Below the pieces are notes generated by a model. That model saw only the letters and a program-made list of their open reading frames with translations. It did no database searches and was not told the DNA's origin. A program made the translations under genes and the position numbers. A stretch of DNA of 6,193 bases from the NCBI GenBank assembly GCA_013694825.1, contig JACDBR010000019.1, positions 1 through 6,193 on the forward strand. The letters are read 5' to 3'. This stretch comes from Solirubrobacterales bacterium (GTDB lineage: Bacteria; Actinomycetota; Thermoleophilia; Solirubrobacterales; 70-9). This document shows positions 1 through 5,981 of this stretch, in pieces (the stretch's first letter is position 1; each line of letters begins with the position of its first letter).

Positions 1-504
1 CCGCTCGGCGGCCATCTCGGCGTAGGCCTCGTAGTCGAGGCGCTCGACGTCGCGGGTGGTGCCCGCGAAGACGACTATCGCGCCGGCGCCCGCGCGCCCC
101 ACCGAGGCGGCGAGGGCGTCGATAGACAGCGGCTTGTCGCTGACGCGGCTGGCGATCGACTCCGAGGCGCCGCCGCTGACGGGCGGGATCAGCGCCAGCT
201 CGTCGCCCTGGACGAGGGTCGTGCCCTGATCGGCGTAGTCGCGGTTGACCGCTGCGCGGACGGGGAGCGCGCGGAGCAGCTCGCCGAGCCGGCCCCGGCC
301 GCGGAGCTGGTCGAGCGCGTCGGCGACCGTCGCGCCCGGCTTCAGCTCGAGTACCAGCGAGCCGCCACCGGCCGCTTCCCGGAGCATCGCGAAAAGCCGC
401 ACGTTGACCGCGATCGTCAGCTCGTCGTCGCCGGCGGACCCTTCCACCGCGGAGGACTCGCGCGGGCGCGGCTCGGCGTCGGCATCGGCATCGGCTCCTC
501 GCAT
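1..504 (-). CDS. Fused molybdopterin synthase MoaD-MoaE (3' end beyond window)
   Basis: Molybdopterin synthase converts cyclic pyranopterin monophosphate to molybdopterin, using sulfur carried as a thiocarboxylate on the MoaD C-terminus; MoaE is the catalytic subunit. The visible 168 residues show a MoaD ubiquitin-like domain at about 30-112, beginning IAVNVRLFAMLREAAG and ending LIPPVSGG with Gly111-Gly112. The start of a MoaE domain follows at about 120-168 (GAIVVFAGTTRD, then LDYEAYAEMA). The frame stays open to the window edge, so the MoaE catalytic lysines cannot be checked. I chose the ATG at 504-502, 8 bases after the pgi stop. A TTG directly before it and a GTG at 447-445 are alternatives, and no clear ribosome site decides. 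The first 29 residues are an acidic low-complexity extension (ADADADAE) encoded by a repeated hexamer near 474-497. M. tuberculosis MoaX is a known fusion of the same order. Domain assignment is firm; start is uncertain. Confidence 0.9.
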   Translation of the reverse strand, partial: MRGADADADAEPRPRESSAVEGSAGDDELTIAVNVRLFAMLREAAGGGSLVLELKPGATVADALDQLRGRGRLGELLRALPVRAAVNRDYADQGTTLVQGDELALIPPVSGGASESIASRVSDKPLSIDALAASVGRAGAGAIVVFAGTTRDVERLDYEAYAEMAAER

Positions 505-512
505 CAACCCGA

Positions 513-2168
513 TTATCGCGACCTGCCGGCCGCTGAGCCGCCGGCTTGCCGAGCCTGCCGGCGCAGGGCGATCAGCCGGTTGGTCGAGGCGTCGTGGCTC
601 AGCTCGGGCTCCTGCTCGGCGGTCAGCTCGGCGGCGATCCGCTTCGCGAGCTGCTTGCCGAGCTCGACCCCCCACTGATCGAAGGGGTTGATTTGCCAGA
701 CCGCCGCCTGGGTGAAGACGCTGTGCTCGTAGAGGGCGATCAGGGCGCCCAGTGTGCGCGGATCGAGCCGGTGCCCGAGCAGCGTCGTCGAGGGGCGGTT
801 GCCGGGGAAGGTCTGCTGAGCGACGAGTCGCTCGGGGATGCCCTCCGCGCGGATCTCCTCGGCCGTCTTGCCGAAGGCCAGCGCCTCGGTCTGGGCGAAC
901 AGGTTGGCGAGCAGCAGGTCGTGCTGATCGCCCACCGGGTTTGCGGTCTCGAGGAAGCCGATGAAGTCGCACGGGAACGGCTGCGTTCCCTGGTGGAGAA
1001 GCTGGAAGAAGGAGTGCTGGCCGTTTGTTCCCGGCTCGCCCCAGAGGATCGCGGCGGTTTGGTATTCGACCGGCTCGCCAGCCAGCGTCACGCGCTTGCC
1101 GTTCGACTCCATCGAGAGCTGCTGGAGGTAGGCGGGGAAGCGGTGCAGGTACTGCTCGTAGGGAAGTACGGCCGCGGTCTGGGCGCCGAGGAAGTCGCCG
1201 TACCAGACGGCCAGCAGGCCCATCAGAAGCGGCAGGTTGCGCTCAGCCGGAGCCTCGCGGAAATGCAGGTCGAGCTCGTGCATCCCCGCCAGCAGCTCGC
1301 CGAACGCCTCGGGCCCGACCGCCAGCATCGTCGAGAGTCCGACCGCCGAGTCGAGCGAGTAGCGCCCTCCGACCCAGTCCCAGAAGCCGAACCTGTTCTC
1401 GGTGTCGATGCCGAACCCGGCGACCTCATCGGCGTTCGTCGAGATGGCGACGAAATGGCGCGCGACGGCTGCCTCCTCAGCCCCGGCGGAGTCGAGCAGC
1501 CAGCGGCGAGCGGCGCCGGCGTTGGCCATGGTCTCGAGCGTTGTGAACGTCTTCGAGGAGACGATCACGAGCGTCTCGGCGGGATCGAGGTCGCGCACCG
1601 ACTCGCTGAAGTCCGTGCCATCGACGTTCGAGACGAAGCGGATCCGAAGCTCGCGGCTCGCCCGGTGGCGGAGCGCTTCGTAGGCCATCACGGGACCGAG
1701 GTCGGAGCCGCCGATGCCGATATGGATGACGTTTCGGATCGGCCTGCCGCTGTGGCCGAGCCACGCTCCCGAACGCACCGAGCGGCAGAACCCGGCCATC
1801 CGGTCGAGCACCTCATGGACCTCGGCGACGAGGTCGACGCCGTCGACCACCAGGCTCTCGCCGCGCGGCATCCGCAGCGCCGTGTGGAGCGCCGGGCGAT
1901 CCTCGGTCGGATTGACGCGCTCGCCGCGAAACATCGCCTCGCGGCGCTCGGCGACGCCTGTCTCTCGAGCCAGCGCCAGCAGCAGCTCGAGCGTCTCAGC
2001 GGTGACGAGGTTCTTCGACAGGTCGGCGTGGATGCCGGCAACCTCGAGCGTCAAGCGCTTGGCACGATCCGGGTCGGCGGCGAAGAGCTCGCGCAGGTGG
2101 GTGTCGTCGAGCTCGACGCGATGGCCCTCGAGGGCCTGCCAGGCGGCGGTCTGGCGCAGGCGGCTCAC
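513..2168 (-). CDS. pgi: Glucose-6-phosphate isomerase
   Basis: Cytosolic enzyme interconverting glucose 6-phosphate and fructose 6-phosphate in glycolysis and gluconeogenesis. The 551-residue length matches the long bacterial/eukaryotic family (E. coli about 549). Visible motifs are GIGGSDLGP (151-159), the sugar-phosphate loop SSKTFTT (204-210), family signature 1 [14 protein letters not shown] (264-277, active-site Arg269), the catalytic-base region SMESNGK (Glu354), TNGQH (His385), and signature 2 ending [10 protein letters not shown] (Lys505). All expected catalytic residues are present, so the enzyme should be active. The start is GTG at 2168-2166, overlapping the moeA stop as GTGA, which suggests translational coupling. 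moaDE follows after 8 bases. Nothing in the protein ties it to cofactor synthesis; its position between two molybdopterin genes is the odd point. Confidence 0.97.
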   Translation of the reverse strand: MSRLRQTAAWQALEGHRVELDDTHLRELFAADPDRAKRLTLEVAGIHADLSKNLVTAETLELLLALARETGVAERREAMFRGERVNPTEDRPALHTALRMPRGESLVVDGVDLVAEVHEVLDRMAGFCRSVRSGAWLGHSGRPIRNVIHIGIGGSDLGPVMAYEALRHRASRELRIRFVSNVDGTDFSESVRDLDPAETLVIVSSKTFTTLETMANAGAARRWLLDSAGAEEAAVARHFVAISTNADEVAGFGIDTENRFGFWDWVGGRYSLDSAVGLSTMLAVGPEAFGELLAGMHELDLHFREAPAERNLPLLMGLLAVWYGDFLGAQTAAVLPYEQYLHRFPAYLQQLSMESNGKRVTLAGEPVEYQTAAILWGEPGTNGQHSFFQLLHQGTQPFPCDFIGFLETANPVGDQHDLLLANLFAQTEALAFGKTAEEIRAEGIPERLVAQQTFPGNRPSTTLLGHRLDPRTLGALIALYEHSVFTQAAVWQINPFDQWGVELGKQLAKRIAAELTAEQEPELSHDASTNRLIALRRQARQAGGSAAGRSR

Positions 2169-3382
2169 CGTGGCAGCAGCTCGAGCTCGACGCGCTCCCC
2201 GGCCGCCAGCGTCCCTGCGCCGGGGGCCAGGATCGCCAGCGCATCCGCGCCGAGCATCGAGCTGAGGACGTGAGAGCTCTGATCACCGGTGGGCGTCGCG
2301 TGCCAGCCGTCGTCGGCGAGCCGGAGGCCGCAGCGCACGGCATGAGTGCGAGCTGGCTGGCCGGAGGCCCCGGCGTCGAGGATCGCGCTCGTCCGGCGGC
2401 TCGGGTCGGGCGAGCCGAGCATCGCGCGGATCGCGGGCCTGACGAAGAGGGTGAACGTGACCATCGCCGAGACCGGGTTCCCGGGCAGGCCGAAGACCAG
2501 TCCTCCGGTGGGCGCGACGCCGAAGAAGGTCGGCTTGCCGGGGCGAAGCGCGACCCCCCAGAAGACCTGCTCGACGCCGAGCTCGGCGAGCGCGGGGCGG
2601 ACGTGGTCGTGGGGGCCGACCGAGACGCCCCCGCAGATCACCGTGATCTCCCCGCGGAGCGGTTCGGCAAGCTGGTCGCGGGTGGTGCCGCGCTCGTCTC
2701 GGATCACGTCGGTTGCGATCACCTCGCCGCCCGCGTCGGCGACCAGGGCGGCGAGGGTGAAAGCGTTCGAGTTTCGGACCCCGCCCGGTGGCAGCTCCTC
2801 GTCGGGCCGGCGCAGCTCGTCTCCGGTCGCGAGCACGCTGACCCGGGGGCGGCGCGCGCAGCTGAGCGCCGGACGGCCGACGGAGGCCGCGATCCCGAGC
2901 TCGGCGGCCTCGACTCGCGAGCCGGCCCGCAGGACCACATCGCCGAGCTCGATGTCGTCGCCGGCCCGGCGCAGGTTGTCACCCGGCTCGGCCTCGACCG
3001 CGATCGAGACCCGGTCGCCCGAGCGCTCCGTGTCCTCAATCCTGACCACGGCGTCGGCCCCCTCGGGAACCATCGCGCCGGTCGAGATCGCGACGGACTC
3101 CCCCGACGCGGGCCCGCGCGAGGCCGGGATGCCTGCACGGGATTCGTCGACGATCGGCAGCTCGACGGGGGAAGGGGCGCTCGCTCCGGCGAGGTCGGCG
3201 CTCTGCACCGCGTAGCCGTCCATCGCCGAGTTGTCGAAGCCGGGGACGCGCTCCTCGCTTCGCACGTCCTCGGCCAGCGTCCGCCCCCGCGCCTCGCTCA
3301 GTGGAACGTCCTCGGCCTGGCCCGCCGAGACGCGGCTCAGGACGAGGCGGCGCGCGTCCTCGATCTGGGTCAGCTCGGGCAC
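2165..3382 (-). CDS. moeA: Molybdopterin molybdotransferase MoeA
   Basis: MoeA inserts molybdate into adenylylated molybdopterin, the last common step of molybdenum cofactor synthesis in the cytosol. The 405-residue length is normal (E. coli 411). The N-terminal domains I/II (about 1-172) carry [13 protein letters not shown] (47-59, with Asp55), [14 protein letters not shown] and [11 protein letters not shown]. The MogA-like molybdopterin-binding domain (about 180-318) carries LATGDEL (Glu189), [15 protein letters not shown] (251-260, Asp259), GKPTFFG (Lys283) and [10 protein letters not shown]. The C-terminal domain (about 333-405) has [11 protein letters not shown]. The start is GTG at 3382-3380: the protein begins with the expected helix, and a -10-like box lies 8 bases upstream with no Shine-Dalgarno, so the message may be leaderless. 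It is the first gene of the moeA-pgi-moaDE run. Some actinobacteria have several MoeA paralogues (including Glp), so the precise subfamily is not settled. Confidence 0.96.
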   Translation of the reverse strand: MPELTQIEDARRLVLSRVSAGQAEDVPLSEARGRTLAEDVRSEERVPGFDNSAMDGYAVQSADLAGASAPSPVELPIVDESRAGIPASRGPASGESVAISTGAMVPEGADAVVRIEDTERSGDRVSIAVEAEPGDNLRRAGDDIELGDVVLRAGSRVEAAELGIAASVGRPALSCARRPRVSVLATGDELRRPDEELPPGGVRNSNAFTLAALVADAGGEVIATDVIRDERGTTRDQLAEPLRGEITVICGGVSVGPHDHVRPALAELGVEQVFWGVALRPGKPTFFGVAPTGGLVFGLPGNPVSAMVTFTLFVRPAIRAMLGSPDPSRRTSAILDAGASGQPARTHAVRCGLRLADDGWHATPTGDQSSHVLSSMLGADALAILAPGAGTLAAGERVELELLPR

Positions 3383-3390
3383 GGCGCCCG

Positions 3391-3396
3391 ACGATA
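3391..3396 (-). promoter_or_regulatory. Probable -10 box for moeA operon
   Basis: On the minus strand this reads TATCGT, matching the TANNNT form of actinobacterial -10 elements. It ends 8 bases before the moeA GTG, so the expected transcript start falls on or within a few bases of the start codon, implying a leaderless message. No good -35 hexamer is visible at the usual distance. Inferred from pattern and spacing only. Confidence 0.4.
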
Positions 3397-3401
3397 GGGA
3401 T

Positions 3402-3497
3402 CTGGGGCTGGCCTGCCGTCTCGACGCAGTGCGCCGACACCGTGTCGAGCTGGGGCCCGGCCTGCCGTCTCGACGCCGTGCGCCCAGGCGTGTCGAG
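3402..3497. repeat. Two abutting 48-base repeats, each with a hairpin
   Basis: Copy 1 is 3402-3449 and copy 2 is 3450-3497, directly adjacent and of equal length, differing by a few substitutions and short indels. Shared blocks include CTGGGGC, GGCCTGCCGTCTCGACGC, GTGCGCC and CGTGTCGAG. In each copy CTCGAC near the middle can pair with GTCGAG at the end (3420-3425 with 3444-3449; 3469-3474 with 3492-3497). Copy 1 adds a G-T wobble, a C-G pair and an inner GTG/CAC stem around a CGCCGA loop. Copy 2 can instead pair ACGCC with GGCGT. The repeats lie between two divergent genes, upstream of both -10-like boxes, so they are placed as regulatory DNA or as a REP-like dispersed element. No function is known to me. 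Confidence 0.8.
3435..3447. promoter_or_regulatory. Candidate operator palindrome in repeat copy 1
   Basis: CGACAC-C-GTGTCG is a perfect 6+1+6 palindrome, a layout common for dimeric repressors. It lies about 40 bases upstream of the moeA -10-like box. The matching part of copy 2 keeps only the right half (GTGTCG), so it is specific to copy 1. It overlaps the 3' arm of that copy's hairpin, so it may simply be part of that fold. Regulator unknown. Confidence 0.3.
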
Positions 3498-3620
3498 AAA
3501 GGCTTGCCATACGTGCCTATCTGGACTCGCGCGAGAGCCGCCGCGGTCGAGCGGCGTTCGCGAGCGCCGGCCGCTCGTGAGCTGTCGCGGGCGCACCTCG
3601 GCGAGTAGGAAGCCTGGCAC
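3498..3620. other. Rest of the divergent intergenic region
   Basis: No gene is supported here. The stretch holds a perfect palindrome CTCGCGCGAG at 3526-3535 and a hairpin with arms GAGCGGC (3549-3555) and GCCGCTC (3570-3576) around a loop that contains TCGCGA. Such structures arise easily in GC-rich DNA, so they are recorded as possible regulatory structure only. The reading frame of the downstream dehydrogenase is open through this stretch, but that part resembles no known family. Confidence 0.4.
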
Positions 3621-3626
3621 TAGGCT
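3621..3626 (+). promoter_or_regulatory. Probable -10 box for the dehydrogenase gene
   Basis: TAGGCT fits the TANNNT -10 pattern and ends 7 bases before the ATG at 3634, so transcription would begin at or next to the start codon. No Shine-Dalgarno sits in the usual place ahead of that ATG, which agrees with a leaderless message. No clear -35 is visible. Inferred from pattern and spacing. Confidence 0.45.
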
Positions 3627-3633
3627 CCGGTCC

Positions 3634-4599
3634 ATGCTCGCCGTCAGCTGCGTTTCCCAGTCCGCCGAAGACCCGCTTTCAGGCCTCGAGGTCGGGGAAG
3701 TCGATCCTCCCGACCCGCCCGAGGACTGGGTCACGGTCGACGTCAAGGCGGCGGCGCTCAACCACCACGACCTTTGGTCGCTTCGAGGCGTCGGGCTGCC
3801 CTCCGAGCGGCTGCCGATGATCCTCGGATGCGACGCCGCTGGCACGACGCCCGAGGGCGAAGAGGTCATCGTCCACGCGGTGATCGGCGACCCGGAGGCG
3901 GGCGGCGGTGACGAGACGCTCGACCCGAAGCGCTCGCTGCTCTCCGAGGTCCACCCCGGCACGCTCGCGGAGCGGGTCGCCGTTCCGGCCCGAAACTTGA
4001 TCGGCAAGCCCGACTCGCTTTCCTGGGAGCAGGCCGCGTGCATGCCGACCGCGTGGCTGACGGCCTACCGGATGCTCACCACCCGCTCGGGTCTCGACGG
4101 TCCTGGCAGCGTCCTGATCCAGGGGGCCGGAGGCGGCGTCGCGACCGCGGCGATCGTGATCGGCAAGGCGCTCGGCCACACGGTTCACGCCGCCTCGCGC
4201 GACGAGGCCAAGCGCGAGGCGGCGCTCGAGCTTGGCGCCGACTCGGTCGTCAAGCCCGGGGAGAAGCTGGGCGAGAAGGTCGACGTGGCGCTCGAGACGG
4301 TCGGCGAAGCCACCTGGAAGCACTCGCTGCGCTCGCTCAAGCCGGGCGGTCGGATCGTCGTTGCCGGCGCGACCAGCGGCGCCAGTCCCGACCCCGAGCT
4401 CAATCGCGTCTTCTTCCTCCAGCTTTCGGTGGTGGGCTCGACGATGGGCACCCGCGAGGAGCTCGAGGCGCTCACCGAGTTGCTCGAGCGCTCCGGCGCA
4501 CGACCGGTGATCTCCGGCACGCACCCGCTCTCCGAGGCCCGCGCGGCCTTCGAGGAGTTGGAGCAGGGCCCGAGCGGCAAGGTCGTGCTGACCGTCTGA
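3634..4599 (+). CDS. Zinc-independent-type medium-chain dehydrogenase/reductase (quinone oxidoreductase-like)
   Basis: A 321-residue NAD(P)H-dependent oxidoreductase of the MDR superfamily; the substrate cannot be read from sequence. The N-terminal GroES-like domain (about 1-130) has ALNHHDLW (41-48) and GCDAAG (65-70). The Rossmann domain (about 135-280) has the dinucleotide loop GAGGGVA (164-170), followed by SRDEAK (188-193) where NADP(H)-preferring quinone reductases often carry basic or polar residues. The C-terminus HPLSEARAAFEEL...GKVVLTV is typical of the family. The four-cysteine structural-zinc lobe is missing (82-108 holds no cysteine), and the usual catalytic-zinc cysteine is replaced in the NHHDLW motif, so it is probably zinc-free. 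I chose ATG 3634 because family similarity begins there and a -10-like box lies just upstream; the frame is open further upstream but not family-like. The gene is divergent from moeA, with an fdhD relic 11 bases downstream. Confidence 0.88.
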   Translation: MLAVSCVSQSAEDPLSGLEVGEVDPPDPPEDWVTVDVKAAALNHHDLWSLRGVGLPSERLPMILGCDAAGTTPEGEEVIVHAVIGDPEAGGGDETLDPKRSLLSEVHPGTLAERVAVPARNLIGKPDSLSWEQAACMPTAWLTAYRMLTTRSGLDGPGSVLIQGAGGGVATAAIVIGKALGHTVHAASRDEAKREAALELGADSVVKPGEKLGEKVDVALETVGEATWKHSLRSLKPGGRIVVAGATSGASPDPELNRVFFLQLSVVGSTMGTREELEALTELLERSGARPVISGTHPLSEARAAFEELEQGPSGKVVLTV

Positions 4600-4601
4600 G
4601 C

Positions 4602-4606
4602 GGGAG
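4602..4606 (+). promoter_or_regulatory. Shine-Dalgarno-like GGGAG before the fdhD relic
   Basis: GGGAG sits 4 bases before a GTG at 4611, in frame with the fdhD-like segment and just after the dehydrogenase stop. It could allow translation of the relic as a 104-residue product. The spacing is slightly short, so this is tentative. Confidence 0.35.
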
Positions 4607-4610
4607 TAGC

Positions 4611-5002
4611 GTGCGCCCGGCGTGGGCCGATCGAGCCAAGACGGTCGCTTTCTTTCCCGAGAGCGCCTTTGGGCCGACGTGCGGGGTCTGCGGCAAGGGC
4701 GCCCTGGAGCAGGTCGCCGTCGACGCGCCAATCGCCGGGCCGGGCCCGCGGATCGAGCGCTCGCTGCTCGCCGGGCTCCTGCCGCTGGCGGGGCACGTGC
4801 TGTGTGTGTCCGGGCGTCTCGCCTTCGAGCTAGTCCAGAAGGCGGCGGTCGCCGGGGCGCCGATCCTGGTCGCGTCGGCGCCTCGAGCTCCCTCGCGGTC
4901 GATCTGGCCGCCGATCGTGGCATGACCCTGTGCGGCTTCGCCAGGCGCGGCTCGCTGAACCTCTACGCCGGCGCCGAGCGTGTGGCTGAGGCTGCGATTT
5001 GA
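4611..5002 (+). pseudogene. fdhD: Decayed fdhD (formate dehydrogenase accessory sulfurtransferase)
   Basis: Intact FdhD (about 270 residues) moves sulfur from IscS to the molybdenum cofactor of formate dehydrogenase. Three lesions are visible. (1) The first ~100 residues are absent: similarity begins just before the sulfur-transfer motif TCGVCGKGALEQV (Cys24 and Cys27 from GTG 4611), and the dehydrogenase gene occupies the space upstream. (2) After RSLLAGL the sequence jumps at about 4776-4781 to LPLAGHVLCVSGRLAFELVQKAAVAG, omitting roughly 50 family residues including the conserved TGGxHAA and EDVGRHNAxDK blocks. (3) At 4881-4885 two extra bases (TC) shift the frame; the reading then ends at 4925 with an unrelated tail, whereas the +2 frame carries SSLAVDLAADRGMTLCGF...LNLYAGAERV to a stop at 5000-5002. 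Removing the two bases restores the family motif APSSLAV. Family identity is firm from the motifs; loss of function is inferred. Confidence 0.87.
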
Positions 5003-5043
5003 TGGCAGGATGGATCGTCGAATGAGCAGGCTGGCCGACTCGA

Positions 5044-5099
5044 TGCCCCGGGCGTGACCGCCGCCGCGAACTGCCCCGGGCGTGACCGCCGCCGCGAGC
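5044..5099. repeat. 28-base perfect-period tandem duplication
   Basis: Copy 1 (5044-5071) and copy 2 (5072-5099) match at 27 of 28 positions, differing only at 5070 (A) versus 5098 (G). Each copy contains CCCCGGGCGTGACCGCC, so each brings a GTG (5054 and 5082). Because 28 is not a multiple of three, the two GTGs lie in different frames. The first is in frame with the downstream hydrolase; the second runs to a TGA at 5115-5117 that overlaps the preferred hydrolase start. It looks like a recent slippage or recombination duplication. Confidence 0.92.
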
Positions 5100-5113
5100 G
5101 GAATGGGCCGCGG

Positions 5114-5899
5114 GTGAGCGATCGGATCGACGGGATCGCCTACGAGGTCGCCGGGGAGGGTCCCGCGCTGCTGCTGATCCACGCCGGGATCGCCGACCGG
5201 CGAATGTGGGACCCGATCTGGGAGCGCCTGACCGGGCGCTTCACCGCGATCCGCTACGACCAGCGCGGGTTCGGCGAGTCCGACGACCCGACCGCGACCT
5301 GGTGGCTGCACGAGGATGCCGCAGCAGTGCTCGGAGCGGCCGGCGTAGATCGGGCGATCGTGCTCGGTGCGTCGATGGGCGGCTCGGTCGCGCTCGACCT
5401 GGCCATCGACCGCGCCGAGCTCGTCGAGCGCCTCGCCACGGTCGGCTCGACCCCCGACGGCTTCGACCACGACCCCGCGCTGCTGGCCCGCTTCGAGGAG
5501 GTCGACTCGCTCGTCGACGCCGGCGACATCGACACAGCCAACGAGCTCGAGCTTCAGATCTGGATGGACGGGACTCGCGCCCCCGGCGCGGCCGAGCCCG
5601 CCGCCCGGGCGCTGATCTCAGAGACCAACCGCGCCCTGCTCGAGCGCCAGCCCGATCTGCCCGAGCCGCGCGACCTCGAGCCACCCTCGCTGTTTCAGCT
5701 CGGCAGGCTGACGGCGCCGCTGCTCGTCGCCGCGGGCGAGTACGACCAGCCGAGCACCCGCCGCGGCTCCGAGCTGATCGCCGATCGCACCGGCTCGCGC
5801 TTCGTCGAGATCCCCGGCGCCGCCCACCTGCCGAGCCTGGAGCGCCCCGACGCATTTCTCGACGCCGTACTGCCGTTCCTCGGCGGCCAGATCGCCTGA
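5114..5899 (+). CDS. Alpha/beta hydrolase (enol-lactonase/esterase-like)
   Basis: A 261-residue cytosolic alpha/beta-hydrolase-fold protein, closest in layout to the PcaD-like (3-oxoadipate enol-lactonase) and general esterase group; the substrate is not readable. Visible are the oxyanion-hole region LIHAG (21-25), YDQRGFGESD (48-57), the nucleophile elbow GASMGG (Ser87), the acid residue in AGEYDQPS (Asp211) and the catalytic histidine in GAAHLPSLERPDAF (His238), so the triad is complete. No signal peptide or membrane segment is seen. I prefer GTG 5114 because the protein then begins MSDRIDGIAYEVAGEGP, the usual family start. A GTG at 5054 would add 20 Arg-rich residues read through the tandem duplication and looks like chance. 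It follows the fdhD relic by 111 bases, with no clear ribosome site. Confidence 0.9.
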   Translation: MSDRIDGIAYEVAGEGPALLLIHAGIADRRMWDPIWERLTGRFTAIRYDQRGFGESDDPTATWWLHEDAAAVLGAAGVDRAIVLGASMGGSVALDLAIDRAELVERLATVGSTPDGFDHDPALLARFEEVDSLVDAGDIDTANELELQIWMDGTRAPGAAEPAARALISETNRALLERQPDLPEPRDLEPPSLFQLGRLTAPLLVAAGEYDQPSTRRGSELIADRTGSRFVEIPGAAHLPSLERPDAFLDAVLPFLGGQIA

Positions 5900-5950
5900 C
5901 GGCTCGGACCGCCCGGATGCCGCCAGCCACTCGTCGGTCGCCGGTCGGCC

Positions 5951-5981
5951 GCCGGCCCAGCCAGGCGCTTGGCGTGCCGGC
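5951..5981. terminator. Hairpin between convergent genes, possible bidirectional terminator
   Basis: GCCGGC at 5951-5956 pairs with GCCGGC at 5976-5981. Inside, GCCA (5960-5963) pairs with TGGC (5970-5973) across a small internal loop. It lies after the hydrolase stop (5899) and abuts the stop of the opposing gene (5981-5983), the place expected for a shared terminator. There is no T-tract on either side, so it would be a non-canonical terminator, or may act only as an RNA end-stabilising fold. Confidence 0.4.

Noticed and set aside
546..2273. 575-codon open frame on the plus strand across pgi
   Set aside because: It is antisense to a clearly complete pgi, has no recognisable domain, and its Arg/Gly/Glu/Val-rich composition is typical of frames opposite GC-rich coding DNA.
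2270..3397. 375-codon open frame on the plus strand across moeA
   Set aside because: Antisense shadow of moeA; no motifs, biased composition.
3402..3497. CRISPR array
   Set aside because: Only two abutting imperfect copies with no unique spacers between them and no cas genes nearby.
3301..3633. In-frame upstream extension of the dehydrogenase
   Set aside because: The 111 extra residues are not family-like, overlap moeA antisense, and run through the hairpin repeats; ATG 3634 has a promoter-like box just ahead.
3036..4043. 335-codon minus-strand frame spanning the divergent promoter region
   Set aside because: It overlaps the start of moeA out of frame and runs antisense into the dehydrogenase; no domain is recognisable.
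4881..4890. Programmed frameshift in fdhD
   Set aside because: No slippery heptamer or downstream fold stands out, and the gene also lacks its N-terminus and core, so decay is the simpler reading.
3679..4923. 414-codon open frame on the minus strand across the dehydrogenase and fdhD relic
   Set aside because: It is opposite coding sequence with strong family motifs; the translation is low-complexity Arg/Ala-rich.
5010..5057. 15-codon frame MDRRMSRLADSMPRA ahead of the hydrolase
   Set aside because: Too short to support, no convincing ribosome site, and no similarity recognised; it could be a leader peptide but nothing shows it.
5940..5956. Alternative hairpin GCCGG/CCGGC
   Set aside because: A 5-base stem with a 7-base loop; weaker than, and mutually exclusive with, the 5951-5981 fold, and no T-tract follows.
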